A DNA stretch of 64,000 bases from positions 43,018,442 through 43,082,441 of the forward strand of contig OX457043.1 in the NCBI GenBank assembly GCA_949752735.1, given 5' to 3'. This stretch comes from Lumbricus terrestris (taxonomy: Eukaryota; Annelida; Clitellata; Crassiclitellata; Lumbricidae). Both the position numbers and the translations under genes were made by a program. Shown one piece after another: positions 63,455-64,000 of the stretch (position 1 is the first letter of the stretch; every line of letters starts with the position of its first letter). A model generated the notes under the pieces. The model was not told the DNA's origin, did not search any database, and saw only the letters and a list, made by a program, of their open reading frames with translations.

Positions 63455-63715
63455 TAGGGGAGACCGGGGCTGGTTGCAACATTTTTCATATTTTCATGTG
63501 TAACATTTTTATCTTTAGAGCTATCTGCAAACTGTTTAGCCCATATGAATCCTTTATATCTCAGCATCAAAACAAGCTATAGTTCCGATCTCAGCGACCA
63601 AGCATGTACCCACAATAACTAATGGAACAGAGGGCTCCAAAATGTTGCAACCAGCCCCGGGCCGGTGTTGGTTGCAACGACCCTCGGGGATGGTTGCAAC
63701 AGTATTGAAAGTAGT
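63455..63715. repeat. Element fragment with ggttgcaacc words
   Basis: ctaggggagaccggggctgg then ttgcaac at the left and gttgcaaccagccccggg, ggttgcaac further right form inverted and direct repeats. The gggagaccgggg start is one I associate with a widespread MITE type. The right limit is unclear. Confidence 0.45.
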
Positions 63716-64000
63716 CTAGATATTCAAATAAGGTTGCCTAGCCCTGGAGCAAACTGAGGCCTGCCTATGCATCTAGATTATAAGAATGTAATAATCAAAC
63801 AAATTCCGAAATTCAGAGTATCGAGAGCATCAAAAAGATTTTTTAAAACGTTTTTTGTACTAATAGTCGTCATGCGAAAAGTTTGATAAATTTTCTCCAG
63901 TGGTTTAGAGTTGGACAGGCTACTTCTACCTAACTGGGCTAATGATGTTCAAAATTTTATTTAAAATATGGGATTATTCCAAGTCGTCGGAGTTGTTTTC

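Overview
The window is eukaryotic, from an invertebrate animal genome. Coding sequence is sparse and AT-rich and is separated by dense transposon debris. Genes are spliced, introns hold many small hAT-type elements, and secreted C1q-domain genes are duplicated. The very frequent TAGGCCTA-type words and the mix of tRNA-derived SINEs, CR1/L2-like LINE tails, Polinton-type elements and a Gmr1-like LTR element would fit a marine deuterostome such as an echinoderm or hemichordate. The species cannot be read from the sequence and this placement is a guess.

Layout. (1) 1-10170: a compact, intron-poor block of viral genes, cut by the left edge. It holds two tandem fibre-like genes (+), then a minus-strand run of capsid-type genes: a double-jelly-roll major capsid protein of the F54H12.2-like family, a small basic protein, a DUF8207-like protein with chimeric relatives, a membrane protein, a dUTPase-fold protein, a pVI-like protein, a penton-like protein and an A32-type packaging ATPase. 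A plus-strand zinc-ribbon/phospholipase-A2 protein and a chromodomain integrase (F54H12.3-like) follow. This is the gene set of a Polinton/adintovirus-like endogenous virus. No DNA polymerase is visible in the block. The ATPase and integrase are frameshifted, each time in a homopolymer. (2) 10171-15990: short tandem repeats, SINEs, LINE tails and nested hAT elements. (3) 16020-25067: a separate 9048-bp element with roughly 1-kb terminal inverted repeats, AG...CT ends and a 6-bp target duplication (ctcggg). These are the hallmarks of a Polinton, but the only gene found is a four-exon family-B DNA polymerase of about 1271 residues. (4) 25545-28169, 45107-54243 and 57433-62031: three related copies of a minus-strand secreted C1q-domain gene, each with a shared 3' flank. 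The middle copy can be assembled completely (signal peptide exon plus two C1q exons). (5) 34021-41539: a complete Ty3/gypsy-class LTR retrotransposon with LTRs identical by eye, a 5-bp target duplication and one 1892-codon ORF whose integrase lies before the reverse transcriptase (Gmr1-like order). (6) The rest is hAT, MULE-like and palindromic non-autonomous elements, several with clear target duplications.

Working together. The capsid/integrase block and the polymerase-only element supply complementary halves of a Polinton gene set about 6 kb apart. Whether they ever cooperated, for example with the polymerase element mobilised in trans, is the most interesting open question. The C1q genes look like host genes, probably of innate recognition type. 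Insertions in their introns give a relative order of events: copies at 46-54 kb and 58-62 kb are sisters, and the copy at 26-28 kb is older.
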